A stretch of DNA of 64,000 bases, from positions 1,178,001 through 1,242,000 of the forward strand of contig JAILWO010000002.1 in the NCBI GenBank assembly GCA_025698895.1, given 5' to 3'. This document shows positions 16,767 through 24,661 of the stretch, in pieces. A model generated the notes under the pieces. That model searched no databases, was not told the origin of the DNA, and was given only the letters and a program-made list of their open reading frames with translations. Every line of letters begins with the position of its first letter. The stretch's first letter is position 1. A program made the position numbers and the translations under genes. Source of the stretch: Rhizobiaceae bacterium (lineage in GTDB: Bacteria; Pseudomonadota; Alphaproteobacteria; Rhizobiales; Rhizobiaceae).

Positions 16767-18301
16767 TGGACATCCTGCGCGCCTGCGACGACGACAACCT
16801 GTTCCGGCGATGGTTTCGCCACCCGGAGAGCTGGGCGGCGTGGCGCGCCTTCCTCGCCGTGCTGTTCGCCCTGCCGCTGGACGACGAGCAGGCGGCGCTG
16901 TTCCGGCGCCACACGGGCCGAGAGAGCCCCCCGGCCACCCCATCGTCGGAGGCGTGGCTGGTGGTCGGCCGGCGCGGCGGCAAGTCCTTCGTGATGGCGC
17001 TGGTGGCCGTCTACCTCGCCTGCTTCCGGTCCTACCGGCAGCACCTGCAGCCCGGCGAGCGGGCGACCATCCTCGTGATCGCCGCCGACAGGAGGCAGAC
17101 CCGCGTGATCCTGCGGTACGTTCGCGGCATGCTGACCAACATCCCGATGCTGCGCCGCAAGATCGCGAGCGAGACGGCAGAGGCCTTCGACCTCGACAAC
17201 TCCGTGACCATCGAGGTCGGCACCGCATCCCACCGGTCCACGCGCGGCTACACGTTCGCCGCCGTCCTGTGCGACGAGATCGCCTTCTGGCGCACCGACG
17301 ACAGCGCCGAGCCCGACTACGCCATCCTCGACGCGATCCGCCCCGGCATGAGCACCATCCCCGGATCGGTCCTGATCTGCGCGTCCAGCCCGTACGCGCG
17401 GCGCGGCGCGCTGTGGGATGCCTATCGCCGCCACTGGGGACAGGACGGCGGTCCGCTGGTCTGGCGCGCGTCCACCCGAGAGATGAATCCGTCGCTGCCC
17501 CGCTCGGTGGTGGACGCGGCCGTGGCGCGCGACCCGGCCTCGGCCGCCGCCGAGTACATGGCCGAGTTCCGCGCCGATATGGAGCTTCTGCTGACGCGCG
17601 AGGCCGTGGCGGGGTGCGTCGACGGTCCGCACGAGCGCGCGCCCACCCCCGGCCGCGACTACGTCGCCTTCGTGGACCCGTCGGGCGGCAGCGCCGACAG
17701 CATGACGCTGGCGGTGGCCCACCTGGAGGACGACGACGCCGTTCTGGACGCGATCCGGGAGGTGCGGCCGCCCTTCTCGCCGGAGGCGGTGGTGCGCCAG
17801 TTCGCCGACCTGCTGGCGGCCTACGGGGTGCGCCGGGTGACGGGCGACCGATACGGCGGCGAGTTTCCGCGCGAGCTGTTCCGGCGGCACGGCGTGACAT
17901 ACGCGACGAGCGAGCGGACGCGGTCCGACCTCTACCTGTCGCTGGTCCCGGCCGTGAACTCCGGCCGCGTTCGCCTTCTGCGCTCGGACCGGCTGGAGGC
18001 CCAGCTGGTCGGTCTGGAGCGGAGGACCAGCCGCGCCGGCCGCGACATCGTGGACCATGCCCCCGGCGGACACGACGACGTGGCCAACGCGGCGGCCGGG
18101 GCGCTTGTGCTCGCTGCCGACTCGGTCCGACGAGGTGCCGACGTCGAGGCGAGCACCTTCCACATCGGATACGGACCCCCACCGGCCTGCCCCCGGTCGG
18201 TCCGCGGATGGCATCGCGGACCGGGGCGGTCCGCCGTGACCGGAGAGCTTGTTGACTACCGGGCGGCGCTGCCCGCCCCCGCCAAGAGGAGACCAGCATG
18301 A
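16766..18301 (+). CDS. Terminase large subunit (packaging ATPase-nuclease)
   Basis: The 511-residue protein carries both activities of a large terminase. ATPase: Walker A variant VVGRRGGKS (residues 66-74) and Walker B AAVLCDE (165-171). RNase H-like nuclease: D304 in VAFVDPSGG, D361 in VTGDRYGG, and D437/D438 in GGHDDVANA. All key residues are present, so the enzyme looks active. The gene overlaps its neighbours by 1 and 4 bp. A complete terminase in an element without capsid genes suggests it redirects a helper phage's packaging, which is inference. Confidence 0.9.
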   Translation: MDILRACDDDNLFRRWFRHPESWAAWRAFLAVLFALPLDDEQAALFRRHTGRESPPATPSSEAWLVVGRRGGKSFVMALVAVYLACFRSYRQHLQPGERATILVIAADRRQTRVILRYVRGMLTNIPMLRRKIASETAEAFDLDNSVTIEVGTASHRSTRGYTFAAVLCDEIAFWRTDDSAEPDYAILDAIRPGMSTIPGSVLICASSPYARRGALWDAYRRHWGQDGGPLVWRASTREMNPSLPRSVVDAAVARDPASAAAEYMAEFRADMELLLTREAVAGCVDGPHERAPTPGRDYVAFVDPSGGSADSMTLAVAHLEDDDAVLDAIREVRPPFSPEAVVRQFADLLAAYGVRRVTGDRYGGEFPRELFRRHGVTYATSERTRSDLYLSLVPAVNSGRVRLLRSDRLEAQLVGLERRTSRAGRDIVDHAPGGHDDVANAAAGALVLAADSVRRGADVEASTFHIGYGPPPACPRSVRGWHRGPGRSAVTGELVDYRAALPAPAKRRPA

Positions 18302-19023
18302 CCGCAGGAAGAAAGCCCGCCCTGTCGCCCAGCGTGAACGAGGCGATGATAGACAGGCACTTTGCCCGCGACCCGCGCACCCGCGCCATCGTGCCGGACG
18401 CCACTCTGCACGCGATCCGCGACGCCACGGAGCGCGCCCGCACTCTGGCCCAGAAGGCCGGCCGAGTGGCCGACGCCATCCACGCCAGCGAGATGCTGAC
18501 GGTGGCGGCGCGCCACCGGAAGGCCCGCGACGAGACGTGGGGCGTGGTGGAGCCGGCGCTGCGCGGTGTGGACGCGGCCGAGCGCCGCGCGCGCGCCGAC
18601 CGCGACCGGCTGGACGCCGAGACCTCCGCCCCGCCGCCGCCGCGCGACGCGATGGGATCGATTCTGGCCGGAGAGATTCGCACGCGGCTGGCCGCGATGA
18701 GCGACAGGGAGCGGCGCGCGGCGCTGGCCACCGCGCTGTCCGACGGCGACGACGTCGTGATGGGCGCGGTGCTGAACGCGCCGCCCATGCTGTCGGGGCT
18801 GACCGGGCGCGAGCACCACGACATGATCCGTGCCCAGTGGCGACAGGCACGCCACCCCGAGGCGCTGGACCGCATCGCCCGGATAGACCGGGCGCTGGAG
18901 GATCTGGAGCGCGTCGGGGCCAAGGTGATCGCCTACACGAGCTCGCTGTACAGCAGCGACATAGTGGCCGGTGCCGAGACGCAGGAGCGGGCGGTGGCCG
19001 CCGCCCTCTCCGACGAAGAGTAG
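18298..19023 (+). CDS. Unknown 241-residue element protein after TerL
   Basis: A soluble, charged, largely helical protein. Recognisable stretches are ARTLAQKAGRVADAIHASEM, GSILAGEIRTRLAAMSDRER and LALATALSDGDDVVMGAVLN-like helices in the middle, and a C-terminal helix with RIARIDRALEDLERVGAKVI. No portal, capsid or protease motif is seen. It overlaps TerL by 4 bp and ends the plus-strand operon, followed by two strong hairpins. It could be a packaging or head-interfering factor; no function is claimed. Confidence 0.6.
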   Translation: MTAGRKPALSPSVNEAMIDRHFARDPRTRAIVPDATLHAIRDATERARTLAQKAGRVADAIHASEMLTVAARHRKARDETWGVVEPALRGVDAAERRARADRDRLDAETSAPPPPRDAMGSILAGEIRTRLAAMSDRERRAALATALSDGDDVVMGAVLNAPPMLSGLTGREHHDMIRAQWRQARHPEALDRIARIDRALEDLERVGAKVIAYTSSLYSSDIVAGAETQERAVAAALSDEE

Positions 19024-19032
19024 GTGCAGCCT

Positions 19033-19104
19033 GCCGGGGGTTCTGGCTGGTTCCCCCCGGCGCTCCCGAGAGGCCCGTCCGCCCGCGCCCCACGGGCGGG
19101 CGGG
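19033..19104 (+). terminator. Two GC hairpins at the end of the terminase operon
   Basis: GCCGGGGG (19033-19040) pairs with CCCCCGGC (19054-19061); then CCCGTCCGCCC (19074-19084) pairs, with one G-T pair, with GGGCGGGCGGG (19094-19104). They lie between the convergent terminase operon and HEPN gene and probably insulate the two. Confidence 0.6.
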
Positions 19105-19140
19105 TCGTCTGTCATTGCATGTGTAGCTGCTAGATTCTTC

Positions 19141-20067
19141 TCAAACTGTCGCCGCTCTTGCAAACGCAACACCGGCATCGCGCACGACAACAAGCGAGTC
19201 TTCGATTTCACTCGCAGTTAGAGTGAGTCTATCGCCAATACTCCTAGTATCGCCCGTCTTCGATAAGTAGCGACTATCAACAAGGCCACGGCGGTGAACA
19301 ATAAGATTCCTTCTCTGCGATAGCGTCCATAGCGCATCGTTCTTTAAAAATACATTGAGTTCATCATTGTTGAATATTATCGAGCATACGTCACGAATCT
19401 TTTCCAGCCCATCCATACGGAAGGTATCAAAGACTATATCGCCCATCGACTTCGATAAGTCGAAATTCCTTCGCTCAAGCTCCAAAACGGTGTTCTTCCC
19501 AATAAGAACATCACGGTATTGACGTTCAGAAAACAGATTCAACGACAGTTCAGGCCTGCAATTTAAGACAGACCGAAGACTGTCGCTCACAAGCGTTTCA
19601 AAGGCTCCCCACGCAATAACCAGAACCTGCCTGAGAAGTTCGTCGGCCGAATCGGAGAATTCTTTGTCCGATAAATGTCCATCCAAAACTGTGAGCGTTT
19701 GTCTTCCAAAGTCCTCAATCGTCTCTTGATCTGTTATTTCCCTTGTAAATGCTTTTTTTGCCCTGTTGTAGGCCAACTTCTCTGATGCGCGGTCATCAGT
19801 GCCTTCATCAACTGCAAGGCTGCGTATCCTCTCCGCAGTACGAATCTGGGCGAATCGCTGATGAAGTACAGAACTTTGTGCCAGCTGAAACGGAATACTA
19901 CCAACCGTGATGGCGGAGCTGAGGTTATCTTTAAAAGCGCGAACCGAGGCTGATATGGCGCTTGGTTCTTCTCCTATCGCGACCAAAGGGTCATAGAATG
20001 ACGGCGGCGGACCAAATATAAACCGCGTCCTGCTCGGATTCTTTAGGACTCTGCGCGGCTTCTTCAT
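19141..20067 (-). CDS. HEPN domain protein, probable defence cargo
   Basis: A 308-residue protein. Its C-terminal half is a helical HEPN-like domain with RRNLIVHRRGLVDSRYL, giving the RNase-type Rx4H motif at R253-H258; similar proteins are the MAE_28990/RiboL-PSP HEPN types. Many HEPN proteins are RNases in antiphage or toxin systems. ATG at 20067 is chosen, with GGAGGG about 10 bp upstream; the longer frame to 20178 begins with TTG. The gene is strikingly AT-richer than the rest of the element and runs against it at its right end, the usual look of a swapped-in cargo gene. Confidence 0.65.
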   Translation of the reverse strand: MKKPRRVLKNPSRTRFIFGPPPSFYDPLVAIGEEPSAISASVRAFKDNLSSAITVGSIPFQLAQSSVLHQRFAQIRTAERIRSLAVDEGTDDRASEKLAYNRAKKAFTREITDQETIEDFGRQTLTVLDGHLSDKEFSDSADELLRQVLVIAWGAFETLVSDSLRSVLNCRPELSLNLFSERQYRDVLIGKNTVLELERRNFDLSKSMGDIVFDTFRMDGLEKIRDVCSIIFNNDELNVFLKNDALWTLSQRRNLIVHRRGLVDSRYLSKTGDTRSIGDRLTLTASEIEDSLVVVRDAGVAFARAATV

Positions 20068-20167
20068 CTGCTGCCCGCCCTCCGATTCCCTATTGGGTAC
20101 CACGAGAGAGGCGTTTGCAAGTAGCTTCGCTCCACTCCGATAGCCTGCGGGTGGGCCCCCGGCTGCG

Positions 20168-20176
20168 ATATTACCC
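20168..20176. repeat. ATATTACCC arm-type repeat near attR
   Basis: A single copy of the sequence found three times next to the integrase at the other end, about 70 bp inside attR. See the repeats at 10508-10577. Confidence 0.4.
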
Positions 20177-20247
20177 AAAAGTTAGCCCGCGCCTAGCGTC
20201 GTAGCCGGTGCGCACGGCCTAAATAGTTGTTGTTGCTCGGGAATCTC

Positions 20248-20323
20248 TGGCACGCCCAACGGGACTCGAACCCGTGTTTCCGCCGTGAAAGGGCGGCGTC
20301 CTAGACCGCTAGACGATGGGCGC
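20248..20323 (-). tRNA. tRNA-Glu (UUC), intact copy carrying attR
   Basis: A 76-nt cloverleaf on the minus strand with encoded CCA. The acceptor stem GCGCCCA pairs with TGGGCGT (G1-U72 wobble). The anticodon stem CCGCC/GGCGG encloses CTTTCAC, anticodon TTC. The T-loop is TTCGAGT. Positions 20248-20295 are the right copy of the 48-bp attachment repeat, so integration restores the tRNA. Confidence 0.96.
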
Positions 20324-20424
20324 TCGCAAGAGCGAGCCGTTCTATAGTGGGCTGCCGGGGCGGCGGCAACCCGCTGTCAGGTCTCCCGACAAACTTTTTT
20401 CGCGCCGGATGCCGGCGGCCTCGA

Positions 20425-22086
20425 TCAGCCGCGTCGGCGGCGGCAGCGCCAGTTCCAGTCACGCTCGGGTCCAACGTCGATATGGACCGACTCGGTGTGG
20501 CAGTAGGTGCCGACGCCGCCTCGCCCTGGCAGCGAGCGCACGAACTCGGCCAGTTCCCATTTGCTCACGCCCGGAATCTGCACGTCGGCGGCGGCGCAGA
20601 ACATGTGCATGGAGCGCCGCGCCCCGCGCACCTTCCTGTTGTAGCTCGGGCTGCGATAGCCTGACGTCACCACCAGCCGCTTTCCGAAGCGGCGCTCCAC
20701 CGTCTTGAGCACGCGCACCAGCGACGGTTTCAGGCAGGCCACGTCGACGCTCTCGCGCTGCTTGAGCAGGCCGTTGGGCGCCAGCCGCGCCAGGCCGGCC
20801 GCCGACGCCACCTGGATCTGGCCGTGATACTCGCCCTCATAGATGTCGACATCGCTGTCGTCGTCCATGCCGGTCTTGCGCGAGATCTCGAACAGCGCGC
20901 TCTGCCTGACCCCCGGCAGCGCGCCGTCGTCGTTGCCTAGCGAGGCAAGATTTGGCGAACGCCGCGCCGGCGGCTCGGCTGAAGCAAGTTGCACCAGCGG
21001 CTTCGCCTCCGGCTCGGCCTTGATGATGGGCTTGGCTGCGGCCGGGGATTGCGGCGCGGCGGCCGCGTTCGTCTGGCGCTGCACAGCCTGCGTGGCCGGC
21101 GCCTGCGGCTGATTGCCGAAGAAGGCCGCCAGGAACCCCTTCTTTTTCGGCTCCTCTACGGCGGCGGTCTGTTCGGGTGCCTCTTCGTCGCCATTGACCG
21201 ACCGCTCACCCGAAGCGGCGGGGTCCCCCATCCGCGCTTCGCTTGCCTCGGCGCTTTCAGCGGCCGGCGCGACGTCCTGCGGCTTCGCAGTCGGGGTTGC
21301 AGCCACCTCGATCGAGGGCTCCTTCGCAGCCGCCGCTTCGGCCGCCTCTATGCCGCCATCGGTCCGAGGCGCCGGCGGAGCGCTCCGCCGGGTCTGCGCC
21401 GTCCCGTCACCTGCGGCCGGCGTCTGTGCGGCGTTCGCGTTGGTGCCAAAGATGGACGCGAAGAAGCTCTTCTTTTGCGGCTGTTCGGGCCGCGGCTGTT
21501 CAGGTTGCGACTGCGCGGCGTCGGCGGCCTGTGCCGGCGCGTCGTCCCCGTCCCCTTCGAGCCCGGGCTCCGTCCCTGGCCGCGCGGTCGGAGCCGACGC
21601 GACCGTTTCGGGCAATTCAGCCGCATAGGCGGCTTCGGCGGTCGCGGTCTGAGCCTCGTTGTCTTCCGCCGGGGTGGCTGCCAGCGCTTCCGTGCCGCCG
21701 GTGTCGGCCGATCCGGCATCCGCCGTGCCGAAGGTCACGCCGGCCGATTCGGCAGCCGCGACTTCGGCCATCAGCGCGGCCGTCGGCCCCATCTGGTTGA
21801 AGGAAGGCGAGCCGAGCATGATCGGCTGGTCGCTGTTGGTTGCCGTGCATGAAGCCAGCAGGATCGACACCAGAGCCGCCGTGGCGGCACGCCCGCCGGG
21901 AAGATGCGCACGTCTGCCGGGGCTATGACTGGCTGGCGCCGGTTTGATCGTCAATGCGGTCCCCTCGTTCGGCGCCTGTTCGGTCTTCACCCTGGACGAC
22001 GACGCCCCCGGTGACAGTCTGCCGGCGCCCCGGTGCGGAGGCTTGCCTGTTTCGAAGCGCCGCGGGCGCGGCAAGTGCGCGATCAT
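20425..22086 (-). CDS. M15/DUF882-type D-Ala-D-Ala carboxypeptidase-like lipoprotein
   Basis: The C-terminal domain (about 425-545) is a YcbK/DUF882 M15-like zinc peptidase: LVVTSGYRSPSYNRKVRGAR, then SMHMFCAAADVQI (zinc ligands H and D) and ESVHIDVG (second H). The usual glycine of SxHxxGxAxD is cysteine here. A lipobox-like LLASC (about residues 78-82) suggests a lipoprotein, with a start nearer to it than ATG 22086; the exact start is unclear. A long Ala/Pro/Glu-rich linker contains two similar basic-aromatic segments, KKSFFASIFG and KKKGFLAAFFG. Probably periplasmic cell-wall remodelling. Confidence 0.72.
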   Translation of the reverse strand: MIAHLPRPRRFETGKPPHRGAGRLSPGASSSRVKTEQAPNEGTALTIKPAPASHSPGRRAHLPGGRAATAALVSILLASCTATNSDQPIMLGSPSFNQMGPTAALMAEVAAAESAGVTFGTADAGSADTGGTEALAATPAEDNEAQTATAEAAYAAELPETVASAPTARPGTEPGLEGDGDDAPAQAADAAQSQPEQPRPEQPQKKSFFASIFGTNANAAQTPAAGDGTAQTRRSAPPAPRTDGGIEAAEAAAAKEPSIEVAATPTAKPQDVAPAAESAEASEARMGDPAASGERSVNGDEEAPEQTAAVEEPKKKGFLAAFFGNQPQAPATQAVQRQTNAAAAPQSPAAAKPIIKAEPEAKPLVQLASAEPPARRSPNLASLGNDDGALPGVRQSALFEISRKTGMDDDSDVDIYEGEYHGQIQVASAAGLARLAPNGLLKQRESVDVACLKPSLVRVLKTVERRFGKRLVVTSGYRSPSYNRKVRGARRSMHMFCAAADVQIPGVSKWELAEFVRSLPGRGGVGTYCHTESVHIDVGPERDWNWRCRRRRG

Positions 22087-22161
22087 GCCCGGGCAAACGC
22101 GAAACAGTGCGGGCAGCCGTTCATAAACCGCCGTCGGACCGCCACAAAATCACGCTATGTT

Positions 22162-24033
22162 TCAGACCTTTACCTTCACATAGTCACCGGGTGCGTCGGC
22201 AAGCGGCTTGATCTTGCCACCGCCAGGCTTGCGCGCGGCTGACTTCGCGGGCGCCTGCTTCTCCACCCAGGCCTGCCAGTGCGGCCACCACGAGCCCGGA
22301 TGCTCCTTCGCCTTGGCGATCCAGACATCGAACTCACCCGTGGGCTTGCCGCCCGTCCAGAACTGATACTTGTTCAGTTCGGGCGGGTTCACCACGCCGG
22401 CGATGTGGCCGGATCCCGCCATCACATAGTCGACCTTTCCGCCGAAATGCGCGCATCCCTCGAAGACCGACCGCGCAGGCGCGATATGGTCCTCCTTCGT
22501 GGCCAGGTTGTAGACCGGGATCGTCACGTCCTTGAGCGAGACCTCGTGTCCGCTCAGTTTCATCCGCCCCCGCGTGAGATTGTTCTGCAGATAGCAGTTG
22601 CGCAGATAGTAGGAATGGTTGGCCGCGCTCATCCGCGTCGAATCGGCGTTCCAGTAGAGCAGGTCGAAGGGCATCGGCTCCTTGCCGCGCATGTAGTTGT
22701 TGACGACATAGGGCCAGATCAGGTCGCTGGAGCGCAGCATGTTGAAGGCCGTCGCCATGCGCGTGCCTCCCAGATAGCCGGTCTCGCCCATCGAGCGTTC
22801 GAGCGCGGCGATCTGGTCCTCGTCGACGAAGACCTTCAGGTCGCCGGCATGGGTGAAGTCCACCTGCGTGGTGAAGAAGGTCGCCGAACGGATGCGGTCG
22901 TCTCCGGTCTTGGCCATCAGGGCTAATGCTGCCGCCAGCAGCGTACCGCCCACGCAATAGCCGATCGCGTTGACCTCGCGCTCGCCCGTCGCCTTCTCGA
23001 TCGTGTCGAGACCGAGCTTTATGCCGCCTTCTATATAGTCTTCCCAGCCCATGCGGGCGTGGCGTTCGTCGGGGTTGACCCAGGAGATCACGAAGACGGT
23101 GTGCCCGTGCTCGACGGCCCAGCGGATGAAGCTCTTTTTTGGGTTCAGGTCGAGAATGTAGAACTTGTTGATCCAGGGCGGGCAGATCAGCAGCGGCCGC
23201 TTCAGCACCTCCTCGGTTGCCGGCTCGTACTGGATGATCTCGGCCACCTCCGAGCGCGCCACCACCTTGCCCGGCGTCACCGCTATGTTGCGGCCGAGTT
23301 CGAACTGCGAATAGTCCGACTGCCTCAGCCTGAGTTCGCCCCGTCCGGCCGCGATGTCCTCGGCCAACATCTTCATGCCGCGCACGAGATTCTCGCCGTT
23401 CGAGGCCATCGTCTCGCGAAACAGCTCGGGATTTGTCAGGATGAAGTTCGACGGCGAGATCGCGTTGGCGATCTGCTTGACGTAGAAGCTGGCCTTGTGG
23501 CGCGTGTGCTCGTCCAGCCCTTCGGCGTTCTGCACGAGATCGCCCGCCCATCGCGATGTCACGACATAGACCTGCCGCAGGAAGTCGAAAAAGGCGTTCT
23601 TGCCCCAGTCCGGGTCTTGGAAACGCTTGTCGGTCTTGTCGGGCAGCAGCGTGTCCGGCGTTCCGTCCTCCTCGTCGGGCGCGCTCATGCGCCGGATCGA
23701 ATTGGCCCAGACATTCATGTAGCCGGAAAACAGCCGCGTCTGCGCTTCCAGGGCTCGCGAAGGGTCCGACAGCCAGTATTCCGTCACCTTCGAAAAGGTC
23801 TTGACCATGTCGGCCATCGGCTCGGCCATCGTGTCCCTGACCTCGCCGCGCTCGCGCGGTCCCGACCATGCGGCCGCGGCCTTGCCGGCTTCCTCGATCA
23901 TCCGCGCGATATTGCGCGCGAAGGTTTCGGGATCGCGGACCATGTAGCGTTCGATCGAAGCGGGCATTTCGGGTGCGTCCGTGCCCTTCGAGCCGCCGCC
24001 CTTGCTCCTGTCGTTCTCCTCCCGCGTTCCCAT
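22162..24033 (-). CDS. phaC: Class I poly(3-hydroxyalkanoate) synthase
   Basis: Polymerises hydroxyacyl-CoA into storage granules. The 623-residue length fits class I PhaC. The catalytic triad is visible: cysteine in the lipase-like box GYCVGG (about C360), aspartate in ATKEDHIAP, histidine in GSGHIAGVVNPP. The N-terminal domain and the PWINKFYILDLNP segment are typical. ATG at 24033 is preceded by GAGGAA at 5 bp. The gene diverges from a small lipoprotein gene; no phasin or phaAB genes are in the window. Confidence 0.95.
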   Translation of the reverse strand: MGTREENDRSKGGGSKGTDAPEMPASIERYMVRDPETFARNIARMIEEAGKAAAAWSGPRERGEVRDTMAEPMADMVKTFSKVTEYWLSDPSRALEAQTRLFSGYMNVWANSIRRMSAPDEEDGTPDTLLPDKTDKRFQDPDWGKNAFFDFLRQVYVVTSRWAGDLVQNAEGLDEHTRHKASFYVKQIANAISPSNFILTNPELFRETMASNGENLVRGMKMLAEDIAAGRGELRLRQSDYSQFELGRNIAVTPGKVVARSEVAEIIQYEPATEEVLKRPLLICPPWINKFYILDLNPKKSFIRWAVEHGHTVFVISWVNPDERHARMGWEDYIEGGIKLGLDTIEKATGEREVNAIGYCVGGTLLAAALALMAKTGDDRIRSATFFTTQVDFTHAGDLKVFVDEDQIAALERSMGETGYLGGTRMATAFNMLRSSDLIWPYVVNNYMRGKEPMPFDLLYWNADSTRMSAANHSYYLRNCYLQNNLTRGRMKLSGHEVSLKDVTIPVYNLATKEDHIAPARSVFEGCAHFGGKVDYVMAGSGHIAGVVNPPELNKYQFWTGGKPTGEFDVWIAKAKEHPGSWWPHWQAWVEKQAPAKSAARKPGGGKIKPLADAPGDYVKVKV

Positions 24034-24195
24034 CGGTTCCTCTTGTCGTCGCGGCCATGCTGCCGACGCGTTTTGTTGACACGATACCATGCGACCGCCA
24101 TAGGGGTCCAATATGCCAATGGCCCAAAGGGGCCGGCGAAAACCGGCTTTCCCCTTTGGGCAGGGTTCGGATACACGGGCGGTTCGGATGCACGT

Positions 24196-24558
24196 ATGAC
24201 ACGCAACGCGAAATCGTCACTGAGGTTTCTGCTTCCCGCCATGATGCTGGTCGCCGCGGGCTGCGGCACCACGATCGAGGAAGCGGTGCCCGTGTCCGCC
24301 GAGACCGGACTGCCGGCCGGTCCGATCGACACCGGCACCTATCCCAATCTCAACATCCGCCCGACCGCCGCCAACAGGCAATTCACCGCGGCCGAACGTG
24401 GTTCGAAGTCGCAGCAGCTTACGGCGAGCCGCGCGCGCGTTCAGGGTGAGCGCGGCGTTTCCCCGACGAGCACGGTCTCGGAACTGAACGCCATGCGCAA
24501 GCGGCCCGAGGCAGTCCGCCAGGAGATCGAGGACAGCCCGCGCGACGACGAGGATTAG
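24196..24558 (+). CDS. Small putative lipoprotein
   Basis: A 120-residue protein with a signal peptide (SLRFLLPAMMLVAAGC) ending in a lipobox cysteine at about residue 23. The mature part is hydrophilic with SKSQQLTASRARVQGERG. It resembles small lipoproteins seen next to the aminotransferase-hom pair in rhizobia; function unknown. ATG at 24196 is the last start before the signal peptide. Confidence 0.7.
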   Translation: MTRNAKSSLRFLLPAMMLVAAGCGTTIEEAVPVSAETGLPAGPIDTGTYPNLNIRPTAANRQFTAAERGSKSQQLTASRARVQGERGVSPTSTVSELNAMRKRPEAVRQEIEDSPRDDED

Positions 24559-24661
24559 GCCCCGCGCCGCGCCGCCAGCTCTATCGACCGGTCGTGCGAA
24601 TTGATGTACAGGGCCGCAGCCGCCAATCCGGCGCTATCGGCCCAACCCGGCGAAGGTCGTC

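Larger units (their letters stand above)
10393..20295. mobile_element. 9.9-kb tRNA-Glu-integrated phage-satellite-like element
   Basis: The element lies between two exact 48-bp copies of the 3' part of tRNA-Glu. It holds, in order: tyrosine integrase, two unknown genes, an AlpA/excisionase-like gene, a small unknown gene, an AEP-type primase, an iteron-rich non-coding stretch, an unknown gene, small and large terminase subunits and one more unknown gene, all on the plus strand with 1-4-bp overlaps at several junctions. An AT-rich HEPN gene lies on the minus strand at the right end. GC content is visibly higher than the flanks apart from that cargo. Capsid, portal, tail, lysis and conjugation genes are absent. 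Confidence 0.85.

Noticed and set aside
15980-19093. A 1037-codon minus-strand frame across the terminase genes
   Set aside because: It is a low-complexity Arg/Pro/Ala-rich shadow of the terminase operon, whose plus-strand genes have motifs and overlapping starts.
20067-20178. N-terminal extension of the HEPN protein from TTG 20178
   Set aside because: The extension overlaps the arm-type repeat, starts with TTG and lacks a ribosome binding site, while ATG 20067 has GGAGGG upstream.
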